Made by a program: the position numbers and the translations under genes. A DNA stretch of 6,454 bases from Candidatus Heimdallarchaeota archaeon (GTDB lineage Archaea > Asgardarchaeota > Heimdallarchaeia > Heimdallarchaeales > Kariarchaeaceae), in the NCBI GenBank assembly GCA_022574115.1, contig JACZSS010000169.1, positions 1-6,454 on the forward strand. The letters are read 5' to 3'. Positions 1-5,845 of the stretch are shown piece after piece. The notes beneath the pieces were generated by a model that did no database searches, was not told where the DNA came from, and worked only from the letters and a program-made list of their open reading frames with translations. Each line of letters begins with the position of its first letter. Positions within the stretch are counted from its first letter, which is position 1.

Positions 1-274
1 CTCGTAAGGACTCTGAGCTATAAGAATATTGACCCCATATCTCTTCACGAGCCACAAGGTGACGATCGGGCTGGCGACGGAAAATGTCAAGTACCTGAGG
101 GCCGGAAATCGCGACTGTGGTAGTAGGTAGAAATGAGCGTCTTCAACAAAGTGACATAGAGAATTATTTGAAACGAGCTGGAAGTATCTTAAAACGGTAA
201 AATAAGTGGCTCAATTTGACTCAACGGACTCTCAATATTATAAGAATGGGTAGATCGATATTTGACTTTAACAT
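1..274 (-). pseudogene. GT4-like glycosyltransferase, N-terminal part, frame disrupted, cut by window edge
   Basis: On the minus strand, 70 codons stay open from 210 down to the left edge and read as protein. The sequence includes LLPQSRFPALRYLTF, a hydrophobic helix and then VKRYGVNILIAQSPYE. The end of this stretch resembles the N-terminal Rossmann domain of GT4-family glycosyltransferases, where a basic 'KRY-V-N-(I/L)' strand runs into an 'AQ-P-E' motif. Such enzymes transfer sugars from activated donors at the inner membrane face. The frame has no ATG, GTG or TTG before a TTG at 90, and stops lie at 213-211 and 234-232. An ATG at 274, two bases after AGGAGA, opens a different frame (MLKSNIDLPILIILRVR, strand-like) that stops at 223-221. 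Joining the two would need a frameshift plus repair, so the gene is either a decayed pseudogene or affected by assembly error. Positions 61-120 are about 60% G+C, well above the window average. The family call is moderately secure; the disruption is directly visible. Confidence 0.55.
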
Positions 275-330
275 TCTCTCCTAAATAAATGATTAAGTAT
301 TTACCTTAGTCGAAATTCACTTCATGTCAT

Positions 331-359
331 TTCAGTCAGATCGGTGGGTTCAGACTGAA
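331..359. repeat. inverted repeat / hairpin in the divergent intergenic region
   Basis: TTCAGTC (331-337) is the exact reverse complement of GACTGAA (353-359), with a 15-base loop; a T-G wobble at 330/360 could add an eighth pair. It lies between the divergently oriented glycosyltransferase remnant and the ATPase gene. It could be an operator or a small RNA hairpin. A seven-base stem can also arise by chance. Confidence 0.3.
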
Positions 360-462
360 GCCTTTCAATATTTTCATCAGGGGAATATTTTGATTAAAAC
401 TGACGAATAACCTCATTATATCAAGTTCATTTAGAAATAAAAACCAAGAATTGAAGTAGACT

Positions 463-470
463 CTATAAGA
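463..470 (+). promoter_or_regulatory. archaeal TATA-like box for the ATPase-longin operon
   Basis: TCTATAAG(A) ends at 470. The usual archaeal distance of about 25 bases from the box centre puts transcription start near 490-495, giving a 5' leader of about 15 bases before the TTG at 508. On this reading the AAGGAGG at 475-481 would lie upstream of the transcript. No BRE was clearly identified. Confidence 0.4.
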
Positions 471-507
471 TTTTAAGGAGGAAATTGTTTCACGGATTGA
501 GTTTAAT

Positions 508-1353
508 TTGGCAATTTCAATGGCATTACATTCACACAAAGGCGGGAGTGGCAAGACATTATTCGCAATGAATTTGTCCGCCTATTTGACTCAATTGGGT
601 AAAACTGTTGCATTAATTGATATGGATCTTACCGCTCCAAGTTTAGGGACATTCATTCCAAGTCAGAAAGGGCTCACTATAAACGATATTTTAATGAAGC
701 GAGCTACTGCAGAGGAAGTATTTTTCGACGCTACGCATATAATAGGGGATGTCCCTGGTAAACTTTATATGGCACTCGCTGATATGACCGGTGAAGGTAT
801 TGCGGAAATCAATCAAAGAGATACCGAGGCGATGCTTGAAGATCTCTTCACATTAATCGATTTAGTTCGTACTAAATTACCCGGAGACCCATTCAATGTA
901 GACTATATTTTGATTGATACTTCGCCAGGTCTTACCACTAATGCGATAAACGGAGTTGCCATCACGGATCAGGTAGTGATGATATTACGACTCGTGAATG
1001 CCGATGTGGAAGGGACGTATCACTTTTTGAAGACCTTGTTCAATAGTGTCCAGCCAAAAACTTCAATAGTTGTGAATCAGATAGCTGAGCATATCATAGA
1101 AGAACAAGACGGAAGAAAGAAAATTGACAATCTGATTAAGAATCGAATTGTTAATGCAATTCCAGGACTGGACATTACATTTGCTGGCATTTTGCTCAAT
1201 GATAATGAGGTTATTTCCAACGAATTTCGCTATGCGATGGAATCGATAGACGCATCAACAATTAAACCACGGCCAATTCATATCATGAACCCCAACAGTC
1301 AATCTTTTGCTTCCAAATTCAAAACGGTTCTCGATGGTATATTAAATGACTGA
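508..1353 (+). CDS. MinD/ParA-type P-loop ATPase
   Basis: This 281-residue protein belongs to the SIMIBI-class MinD/ParA family, which dimerise on ATP and position cargo or act as membrane-associated switches. The deviant Walker A is HKGGSGKT (residues 10-17), with signature lysine K11 and the P-loop lysine K16. Switch I (A') is LIDMDLTAPSLG (36-47) with D40, and Walker B/switch II is YILIDTSPG (133-141) with D137. The 'HS-KGG(S/T)GKT' form differs from classical MinD 'GKGGVGKT'. The length is normal for MinD-like proteins. The start chosen is TTG at 508; ATG at 520 (M5) is an alternative that also keeps the whole P-loop. Neither has a Shine-Dalgarno sequence at normal spacing, which suggests a nearly leaderless mRNA. 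The stop overlaps the next gene by 8 bases, so the two are probably co-translated. The cargo is unknown. ATPase identity is secure; the specific role is not. Confidence 0.95.
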   Translation: MAISMALHSHKGGSGKTLFAMNLSAYLTQLGKTVALIDMDLTAPSLGTFIPSQKGLTINDILMKRATAEEVFFDATHIIGDVPGKLYMALADMTGEGIAEINQRDTEAMLEDLFTLIDLVRTKLPGDPFNVDYILIDTSPGLTTNAINGVAITDQVVMILRLVNADVEGTYHFLKTLFNSVQPKTSIVVNQIAEHIIEEQDGRKKIDNLIKNRIVNAIPGLDITFAGILLNDNEVISNEFRYAMESIDASTIKPRPIHIMNPNSQSFASKFKTVLDGILND

Positions 1354-1957
1354 AGCTAAAGTTTACGCGGTGTACGTAGCAATGCCTACCGGTGAATGTC
1401 TATTTGCGATAGATTTTGCTCCGATGCCAGAGAGTGCGCTAATTACAGCGATGCTTTCTGCAATACAGTCATTTATTTTCGAGATTTCAGGAACCCCAGC
1501 GAAAAAATTCAGTACTCGTGGTTTTGTATTCCACATAGAGAATTTAAAAAAGATCTACATAGCCGTTGCTACAGACTCTGAGGTGGTTCCCAGACAGTTG
1601 AGAGAGCTTAGAACGGTTTTTCTCCGTAAATTTGCGACACAGATAGAGGACTTCAGAGGAGATACATCCGAATTTGCTCATTTTGAAGACGATGTCAAAA
1701 AAATCTTTAATTTTGCTGAATTAACCAAACGTACACCTCCAAAAAAGAAACTAACAGCTTATTCTCTTTTGCAAATCCGCCCAGAATTGCAAGGTGTAGC
1801 AAGAGAGCTTGCGTTAAGCAAAGAAACAACAATCTACCCATTGAGTAGGAAACTAAAACAAAGCGGTCTTCTTACCAAAATGCAGTTGGAAGAACTATTT
1901 GACTTGGGCTTTCTCGGAAAGGCAATAGAGAACAGAGATTTTGTTTATTTTCTCTGA
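1346..1957 (+). CDS. longin-like domain protein coupled to the MinD-type ATPase
   Basis: This 203-residue soluble protein has no signal peptide or membrane span. Residues 5-97 fit a longin/roadblock-like pattern: strand 5-12 (KVYAVYVAM), strand 17-23 (ECLFAID), a long helix at about 29-48, strands 57-64 and 68-76 (NLKKIYIAVATD), then a helix at 82-97 (VPRQLRELRTVFLRKF). The strand-strand-helix-strand-strand-helix order and the spacing 'hydrophobic strand - x - D' before the last helix are typical of longin-type folds. In Asgard archaea and eukaryotes these folds serve small-GTPase and vesicle-trafficking systems. After a lysine-rich linker (KRTPPKKK, 128-135), residues 136-203 form a separate, mostly helical region that I do not recognise. 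The ATG overlaps the ATPase stop by 8 bases with no Shine-Dalgarno motif, which implies translational coupling. I infer that it is a partner or regulator of the ATPase. The fold call comes from pattern only, without an alignment. Confidence 0.8.
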   Translation: MTEAKVYAVYVAMPTGECLFAIDFAPMPESALITAMLSAIQSFIFEISGTPAKKFSTRGFVFHIENLKKIYIAVATDSEVVPRQLRELRTVFLRKFATQIEDFRGDTSEFAHFEDDVKKIFNFAELTKRTPPKKKLTAYSLLQIRPELQGVARELALSKETTIYPLSRKLKQSGLLTKMQLEELFDLGFLGKAIENRDFVYFL

Positions 1958-1961
1958 TAAG

Positions 1962-2828
1962 TTAATTTAGCTCTCGATTTCTCAAGATTGTAATTGCCAA
2001 GACAAGTAATCCGGATATGATTCCACTAAAACCCAATATGAATGCTCCTAATGAGGGCAAATTAGCATCTATCGGTTCAATATTGTAGAAAATTTCTGGG
2101 AGAGTGGCATTTACCAACCATTGAAATGAAACATAGTTTGATGTGTTACTTAGAATTCCAGAAATTTGGCTTAGAATAAACAGAACGAGCATAGAAGAGA
2201 GAATGGAGTATAAGGTTTTGGAAAATAGCGTAGAAAACATTAAACTCATTGCAACTATGATTCCTTGCATGAGCAGTACTAGTATGAGAACTGCAATTAT
2301 CTCATCGATGGTACCCAAGTAAACTTCAATCGAACCTGCCTCATATCTTACTAACAAGAAGAAATAAATTAATAGAAATGCGGGGCTCTCAAGCAGGAAA
2401 ATGATTGCTAGTAAACCGATAAATTTTCCTAGAATAATCTCCGAATCATAGACTGGCTTGGATCTTAATAGTGAAAGAGTATCTTGTTCGATTTCACCAG
2501 CTATGGCGTCCGCACTCAAAATTACAATTAGTACTTGACCTAAGAAAAACGAAGCATAAAATATGTTGATCAGACTTGCAGTTTGAATTTGAGCCTGATA
2601 AAGTGCAATTCCAGTTCCTTTTTGCACGATAAGTCCAGCATTTTGGACTAAAAATATCAGAATCGGAAATACCGTGAAGTACAACAATGATAGATAAAAC
2701 CTTTTTTCGCGGATACCGGAGAGAAATGTCTCTTCTGCGATAGTTGAGATTGACGAACCATATCCAATAGATAGGGAATTTCTTACTTTAGAAGAAATAG
2801 ACGAGGCTAGTTCGTTGAATTTACTCAT
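1962..2828 (-). CDS. ABC-2 type transporter permease
   Basis: This 288-residue membrane protein is the permease half of an ABC exporter. About six hydrophobic spans are visible: roughly 46-64, 88-106, 136-160, 176-203, 206-226 and 257-282. Between spans 2 and 3 lies the hallmark NosY/ABC-2 cytoplasmic segment (residues 106-136), with the pattern A-G-E-x-E-x-D-T-L-x-L-L-x-S-K-P-V and then ILGKF. This segment normally contacts the ATPase. The first 40 residues are a cytoplasmic, serine-rich amphipathic segment. The ATG lies within the 3' end of the ATPase gene (8-base overlap), with a GGAG about 12 bases upstream. It is the last gene of the three-gene operon, and its stop is 4 bases from the stop of the convergent longin gene. 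The family is secure; the substrate is unknown. Confidence 0.93.
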   Translation of the reverse strand: MSKFNELASSISSKVRNSLSIGYGSSISTIAEETFLSGIREKRFYLSLLYFTVFPILIFLVQNAGLIVQKGTGIALYQAQIQTASLINIFYASFFLGQVLIVILSADAIAGEIEQDTLSLLRSKPVYDSEIILGKFIGLLAIIFLLESPAFLLIYFFLLVRYEAGSIEVYLGTIDEIIAVLILVLLMQGIIVAMSLMFSTLFSKTLYSILSSMLVLFILSQISGILSNTSNYVSFQWLVNATLPEIFYNIEPIDANLPSLGAFILGFSGIISGLLVLAITILRNRELN

Positions 2829-3786
2829 CTTGACTTATTTCTCCGTTTTGAGCGTCTTCCAAAGTTGGCGCCGACACTAATTTGAGGAATACACTTTCCA
2901 AGGGATCATGTTCTGGATGGAAGCTTTTGATCAAAAAGTTTTTTTCATGTGCTATTTGTATAACTTCTGACCATAAGCGGCGAATATTACCATTGGCGCT
3001 CACCTTTAAAAGATCCTGGTCCAATGTAACCTCAAAACCATTGTTGATAAGCTGATCTACAAACAATTTTGGTTTGTCCGTTTCTAGAATGTAGTTCTCG
3101 TCGTAAACATTTCTGATTAGATCTCTTACATTACCCGTGACTAACACTCTACCAGAACTCATGATGGCAACGTAATTAGTCATTCTTTGAATTTCAGGTA
3201 GAATGTGTGAGGAGATAATTATTGTTTGGTTTTGTTCTTTTGCCAATCTGGTAATTAAGTCCATGACATATACCCTCCCTTTTGGATCTAATGAAGCAGT
3301 GGGTTCATCCAAGATAAGCAATTCTGGATCTCCAATTAACGCATTTGCGAACCCCAATCGTTGTTTTTCTCCGCCTGATAATTTTCCAACGATATTCTGT
3401 TCTAAGGGTGACAATCCTAAACGTTCCATAGCATCCCTAGAAAGCCTGTATGCCTCCTCCCGAGAATACCCACGTAATCTTGACATGTACACCAAAAAGC
3501 GTAATGTCGATTTATCAGCATGCTGAGTCGGATTCTGAGCAAGAAAACCAATTTTCCTAAAAAGTGGAACTCGTTCTTTCCATGGATCAAGCCCTAGTAC
3601 CGTAACCTTGCCACTAGTTGGTTTAAGTCTTCCAGTCATCAGATTGAGTGTCGTAGTCTTACCTGCTCCGTTTGGTCCAAGTAACCCAAATAATGCCCCT
3701 CTTGGGATCGATAGGTTCATCCTCACGACGATTGGTTTTTTATTCAAAAATTTAGAAACGCTTTCCAGTGCAACAACGACTTCCAT
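2821..3786 (-). CDS. ABC transporter ATP-binding protein
   Basis: This 321-residue cytoplasmic ATPase powers the ABC-2 permease encoded next to it. All nucleotide-binding elements are present: Walker A GPNGAGKT (37-44), Q-loop Q84 in FLAQNP, signature LSGGEKQR (136-143), Walker B LLILDEP (156-162) with catalytic E161, D-loop SLD (165-167) and switch H194 in SSHIL. Residues of about 220-305 form a C-terminal extension like that seen in many CcmA/NosF/GldA-type ATPases, ending in an acidic tail. The ATG at 3786 overlaps the stop of the secreted-protein gene by one base (TAATG). A Shine-Dalgarno AAGGAG lies nine bases upstream at 3796-3801, so this internal gene can recruit ribosomes directly. 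ATPase identity is certain. Whether it drives export, envelope assembly or signalling cannot be read from the sequence. Confidence 0.97.
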   Translation of the reverse strand: MEVVVALESVSKFLNKKPIVVRMNLSIPRGALFGLLGPNGAGKTTTLNLMTGRLKPTSGKVTVLGLDPWKERVPLFRKIGFLAQNPTQHADKSTLRFLVYMSRLRGYSREEAYRLSRDAMERLGLSPLEQNIVGKLSGGEKQRLGFANALIGDPELLILDEPTASLDPKGRVYVMDLITRLAKEQNQTIIISSHILPEIQRMTNYVAIMSSGRVLVTGNVRDLIRNVYDENYILETDKPKLFVDQLINNGFEVTLDQDLLKVSANGNIRRLWSEVIQIAHEKNFLIKSFHPEHDPLESVFLKLVSAPTLEDAQNGEISQDE

Positions 3787-4832
3787 TAGAATTTTCTCCT
3801 TTTAGCAACAAAGGTGATTACTATCAAACCAAATCCAATACTTTGAAAAGGTATGAAACCTTCAGTTTGAAGGACTTCAGGCGAATCAAGTTCATCGAGA
3901 GCAAAAAGTGCCTTGAGAATCTCTACGGCTTGCCACGTTGATTTGACTGTTGCAAACTGATTTCCAGCTTCGCCAAATCCCGAGTTTGCACGTTGTCGAT
4001 TCAATACAAATTGTAAAAGTATGTCTATTCTGTCAATCTCCCAAATTCTATCCAAACTCACCATTGATTGTATAGCCATTAGGGTTGCTCTTAGGGTAGC
4101 TTTTGTGTCCAAGTTATTCGAAAATGCACCATCGCTAGATTTGTAAGCTCGGATGAATTTTGATGCGAGGTCAACTTCTAATGGCTGAAGTCCCAAAAGT
4201 GCAAGAAGAATTATGGAATTAGTTGCAAGTTCAAAACCTTCATAAGTTCCGTTGGCGTATTGCAAACCCTGAAGTTCTGTTTTAAGATAATCTGCTGGAA
4301 TAGTAGGAAATGCGCCGAGCTGAAGTGAGGCTAAAATATACTGATTCCAAATCTGCATTGTGCTTAGATTTAGAGTTAAGGGTGTAATCGTCGTGGTATT
4401 CCCCAATTGCGTTTCATTATAGAGTAAATCCATCATGGTGATGTTCAAATAGGTAAATATTGTCCACTGACCTATTGTACTGGAATTTAATTCTAATTTC
4501 TGCAAGCCATTGACCGCCGCAATTGTGGATTCCCAGTTGCTGTCTCCACTCTCTGCACTTCCGAATCCTCCATCTGTATTTTGAGAACTTTGGAAAAATA
4601 GAAGTACGTCAAGAGAATTATTGATCTCGAGTTGTAGAGTTGTTTTAATGTCCAAAACAAGCTGTGTACTCTCCACATTCACTGATCCCGAGGGAGTATC
4701 TGCAAAACCATTTGGGGATAACCTCACCGTGTGCAAAAAGGTATCGACACTGCTCCTTCTGGTCCTTCCTTCTGTAAAATTTGCTGTTATGAGCAATATA
4801 CAGAAAAATAGGAGTACGAGACGTTGTTTCAA
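3786..4832 (-). CDS. secreted, membrane-anchored protein with prenyltransferase/squalene-cyclase-type repeats
   Basis: This 348-residue protein has an N-terminal signal peptide (K2, R4, hydrophobic core 5-17). The mature part carries alpha-alpha repeats with degenerate 'Q-x-x-D-G-(G/A)-F' motifs: SSQNTDGGFGS (82-92), KSSDGAFSNN (231-240), NRQRANSGFGEAG (278-290), and weaker ones at 37-47 and 189-203. Family members form alpha/alpha toroids. Here no catalytic residues are evident, so a binding role is more likely than an enzymatic one. At least seven N-x-S/T sequons (for example N130, N139, N145, N155, N194) fit an exposed glycoprotein. A short C-terminal span (about 326-343) ends in KRRKF, giving a C-terminal anchor. 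The start is a TTG at 4832 directly after an in-frame TAA, and no later codon would retain the signal peptide. It is the first gene of the operon with the ABC ATPase and permease, and probably their extracellular partner. Confidence 0.88.
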   Translation of the reverse strand: MKQRLVLLFFCILLITANFTEGRTRRSSVDTFLHTVRLSPNGFADTPSGSVNVESTQLVLDIKTTLQLEINNSLDVLLFFQSSQNTDGGFGSAESGDSNWESTIAAVNGLQKLELNSSTIGQWTIFTYLNITMMDLLYNETQLGNTTTITPLTLNLSTMQIWNQYILASLQLGAFPTIPADYLKTELQGLQYANGTYEGFELATNSIILLALLGLQPLEVDLASKFIRAYKSSDGAFSNNLDTKATLRATLMAIQSMVSLDRIWEIDRIDILLQFVLNRQRANSGFGEAGNQFATVKSTWQAVEILKALFALDELDSPEVLQTEGFIPFQSIGFGLIVITFVAKRRKF

Positions 4833-4871
4833 TTATAATCATACCGATGGCTCAATTCGGTCTCTTAAATG

Positions 4872-4878
4872 CTTATAA
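4872..4878 (-). promoter_or_regulatory. TATA-like box for the ABC operon
   Basis: On the minus strand TTATAAG occupies 4878-4872. The usual 25-base spacing predicts transcription start near 4849-4851, leaving about 17 leader bases before the TTG at 4832, where no Shine-Dalgarno motif is seen. This suggests the three-gene operon has its own promoter, separate from the small membrane-protein gene upstream. Confidence 0.45.
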
Positions 4879-4922
4879 TATCATTCAATCCTAGGGTGAA
4901 AATTTAGCTGGCAACAATCTAT

Positions 4923-5048
4923 CTAAAAGCTGTCTGCAAGATTGAATCCATACCAAAAAACCATTAGTATTCCAAGAATTACGGCAAAACGAAGGAATTT
5001 CTTTGTTCTTTCCCTATCTTCATCATAACCCGAGTTTGCTTCGGTCAT
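4923..5048 (-). CDS. small single-span membrane protein, unknown function
   Basis: The ATG at 5048 gives 41 residues. There is a charged N-terminal half (residues of about 8-18, DEDRERTKK) followed by one hydrophobic span (FLRFAVILGILMVFWYGFNLA, about 19-39) and DSF at the end. This is a typical layout for a small membrane protein with its charged N-terminus inside the cell. The frame is open further upstream to a TTG at 5129 (68 residues), and an AT-rich TATA-like element at 5184-5175 would suit that longer form, so the start is uncertain. It is not homologous to anything I recognise. It lies 90 bases upstream of the ABC operon in the same direction, with a separate TATA box between them, so a functional link is possible but unproven. 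Confidence 0.5.
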   Translation of the reverse strand: MTEANSGYDEDRERTKKFLRFAVILGILMVFWYGFNLADSF

Positions 5049-5170
5049 ATTCTTTGCTAAAATGATTACTTTTTGAATTCTCTTTTGATGATAAACATCG
5101 TTGCTCAAGGAGACAATCGTAATCAACAATTTTCATCGTAGAGGAACAATAAGGAAATCTTGATTTGCCT

Positions 5171-5210
5171 AATTAATATTTAAATTGGGATCTGATCAAT
5201 TTTATAGATA
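5171..5210. promoter_or_regulatory. AT-rich promoter region for the DinB-like gene, possibly bidirectional
   Basis: Two TATA-like elements point right. AATATTTAAA (5175-5184) would give a transcript starting near 5205, just before the ATG at 5213. TTTATAG (5201-5207) would place the start near 5228-5230, making the ATG at 5228 leaderless. The first element is nearly symmetric and could also serve the minus-strand small gene. Confidence 0.35.
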
Positions 5211-5212
5211 AA

Positions 5213-5749
5213 ATGCAACTTGGAATTATGACCAAAACTGAGGAAGTACAAAAATTTCTACTATATACAACCAATCAAGTGTTTAAAGTATTGAACCAAA
5301 TTATTGAGAAGGCTCCTGACCACAAACTAGGTTTCAAACCTGCGGAGAAGAGTATGCCATTTGGTCATCTTGCTGTGCATGTCTACAATATGTGTTATCT
5401 GTATGCAGTTGGACCTGTTACCGGGGGATTTGATTACAGAGATTTCAATGATTTATTTCTAGATCCAAGATATGTCAAAACAAAGGAGGAAATTTTACTG
5501 TACGCAGGAGCGGTCAAAAAGAAAATCATCGAAACTACAGCTTTGATTACTGAGAAAATTTTTGAAAAGGAAATTAAATATGATTTTTCCACCGCTCCAG
5601 AGGATCATTTTACTCATGGTTGGGGCACTTGGAAACTGCAATCCTATGCATCGCTGATGAGCATTTTAGAAGAAGCAATTCATCATCGAGCTCAGTTAAA
5701 TCTCTATCTCAGAATTATGGAAATCGAGCCAGTGTTTGTTTATAATTAA
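5213..5749 (+). CDS. DinB-fold (YfiT-like) four-helix-bundle protein
   Basis: This 178-residue soluble protein is all helical. It carries the two DinB-superfamily landmarks: an early histidine in FGHLAVHV (H52, H56) and a late EEAIHHRAQLNLYLR (153-167) followed by a short ME-IEP tail, matching the family's 'HHRGQ(L/I)..YLR..G..P' ending. Members bind a divalent metal through three histidines and act as thiol-dependent transferases or have unknown stress-related roles. Aligned with the family pattern H-x-x-H-H-R, the first ligand of helix four is E154 rather than histidine, leaving H52, E154 and H158 as possible ligands. Two starts are possible, ATG 5213 and ATG 5228 (MTKTEEV); neither has a Shine-Dalgarno motif. 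It is likely transcribed alone, 96 bases before the next gene. The superfamily call is strong; the substrate is unknown. Confidence 0.85.
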   Translation: MQLGIMTKTEEVQKFLLYTTNQVFKVLNQIIEKAPDHKLGFKPAEKSMPFGHLAVHVYNMCYLYAVGPVTGGFDYRDFNDLFLDPRYVKTKEEILLYAGAVKKKIIETTALITEKIFEKEIKYDFSTAPEDHFTHGWGTWKLQSYASLMSILEEAIHHRAQLNLYLRIMEIEPVFVYN

Positions 5750-5798
5750 ATACAAATATCTCAGACCTATAGCAAAATCAATTCTTAGGTACATAATG

Positions 5799-5810
5799 TT
5801 TAGATAAAAA
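5799..5810 (+). promoter_or_regulatory. TATA-like element before the anchored beta-rich protein gene
   Basis: TTTAGATAAAAA would place transcription start near 5829, leaving a leader of about 17 bases that contains GAGGT (5834-5838). GAGGT is a short Shine-Dalgarno match 7 bases before the TTG at 5846. The agreement of both signals supports this TTG, because the frame is closed by a TGA at 5828-5830. Confidence 0.35.
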
Positions 5811-5845
5811 GTCTGACTACGAGATCTTGATCTGAGGTTATTTTC

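Larger units (their letters stand above)
275..507. other. divergent intergenic region, no gene seen
   Basis: This stretch of 233 bases separates two divergent genes. It holds the 331-359 hairpin and a TATA-like TATAAG at 464-469 pointing right. A weaker AAATACTTAA on the minus strand (303-294) sits about 25 bases before the ATG at 274. An AAGGAGG at 475-481 is too far from the 508 start to act as its ribosome binding site. No tRNA-like fold or convincing reading frame is visible. Confidence 0.5.

Noticed and set aside
336..554. Minus-strand frame of 72 codons over the ATPase start
   Set aside because: It overlaps the P-loop-coding start of the ATPase gene, and its residues show no domain or membrane pattern. 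It is a shadow frame.
1396..1581. Plus-strand frame of 61 codons inside the longin-like gene
   Set aside because: It is out of frame with a well-supported protein and has an unlikely cysteine-rich composition.
3203..3526. Plus-strand frame of 107 codons antisense to the ABC ATPase
   Set aside because: It lies opposite the signature and Walker B region; such antisense frames are common over ABC ATPase genes.
3608..3805. Plus-strand frame of 65 codons antisense to Walker A
   Set aside because: It is a familiar antisense shadow of the GPNGAGKT region with no support of its own.
4493..4678. Minus-strand frame of 61 codons inside the toroid gene
   Set aside because: Alternative frame within a strongly supported gene; no recognisable features.
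4645..4842. Minus-strand ATG frame of 65 codons starting at 4842, ten bases before the toroid gene start
   Set aside because: The translation lacks a signal peptide and repeats, while the TTG 4832 frame gives a full signal peptide and 348 residues.
4621..4878. Plus-strand frame of 85 codons antisense to the toroid N-terminus
   Set aside because: It covers the signal-peptide region of a real gene and the promoter; composition is not protein-like.
5023..5136. Minus-strand ATG frame of 37 codons overlapping the small membrane protein
   Set aside because: It is polar with no span or domain; the overlapping frame with a clear transmembrane helix is more credible.
5822..5833. AGATC-TT-GATCT palindrome before the anchored protein gene
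   Set aside because: Five-base arms in AT-rich DNA are expected by chance, and no second copy was noticed.
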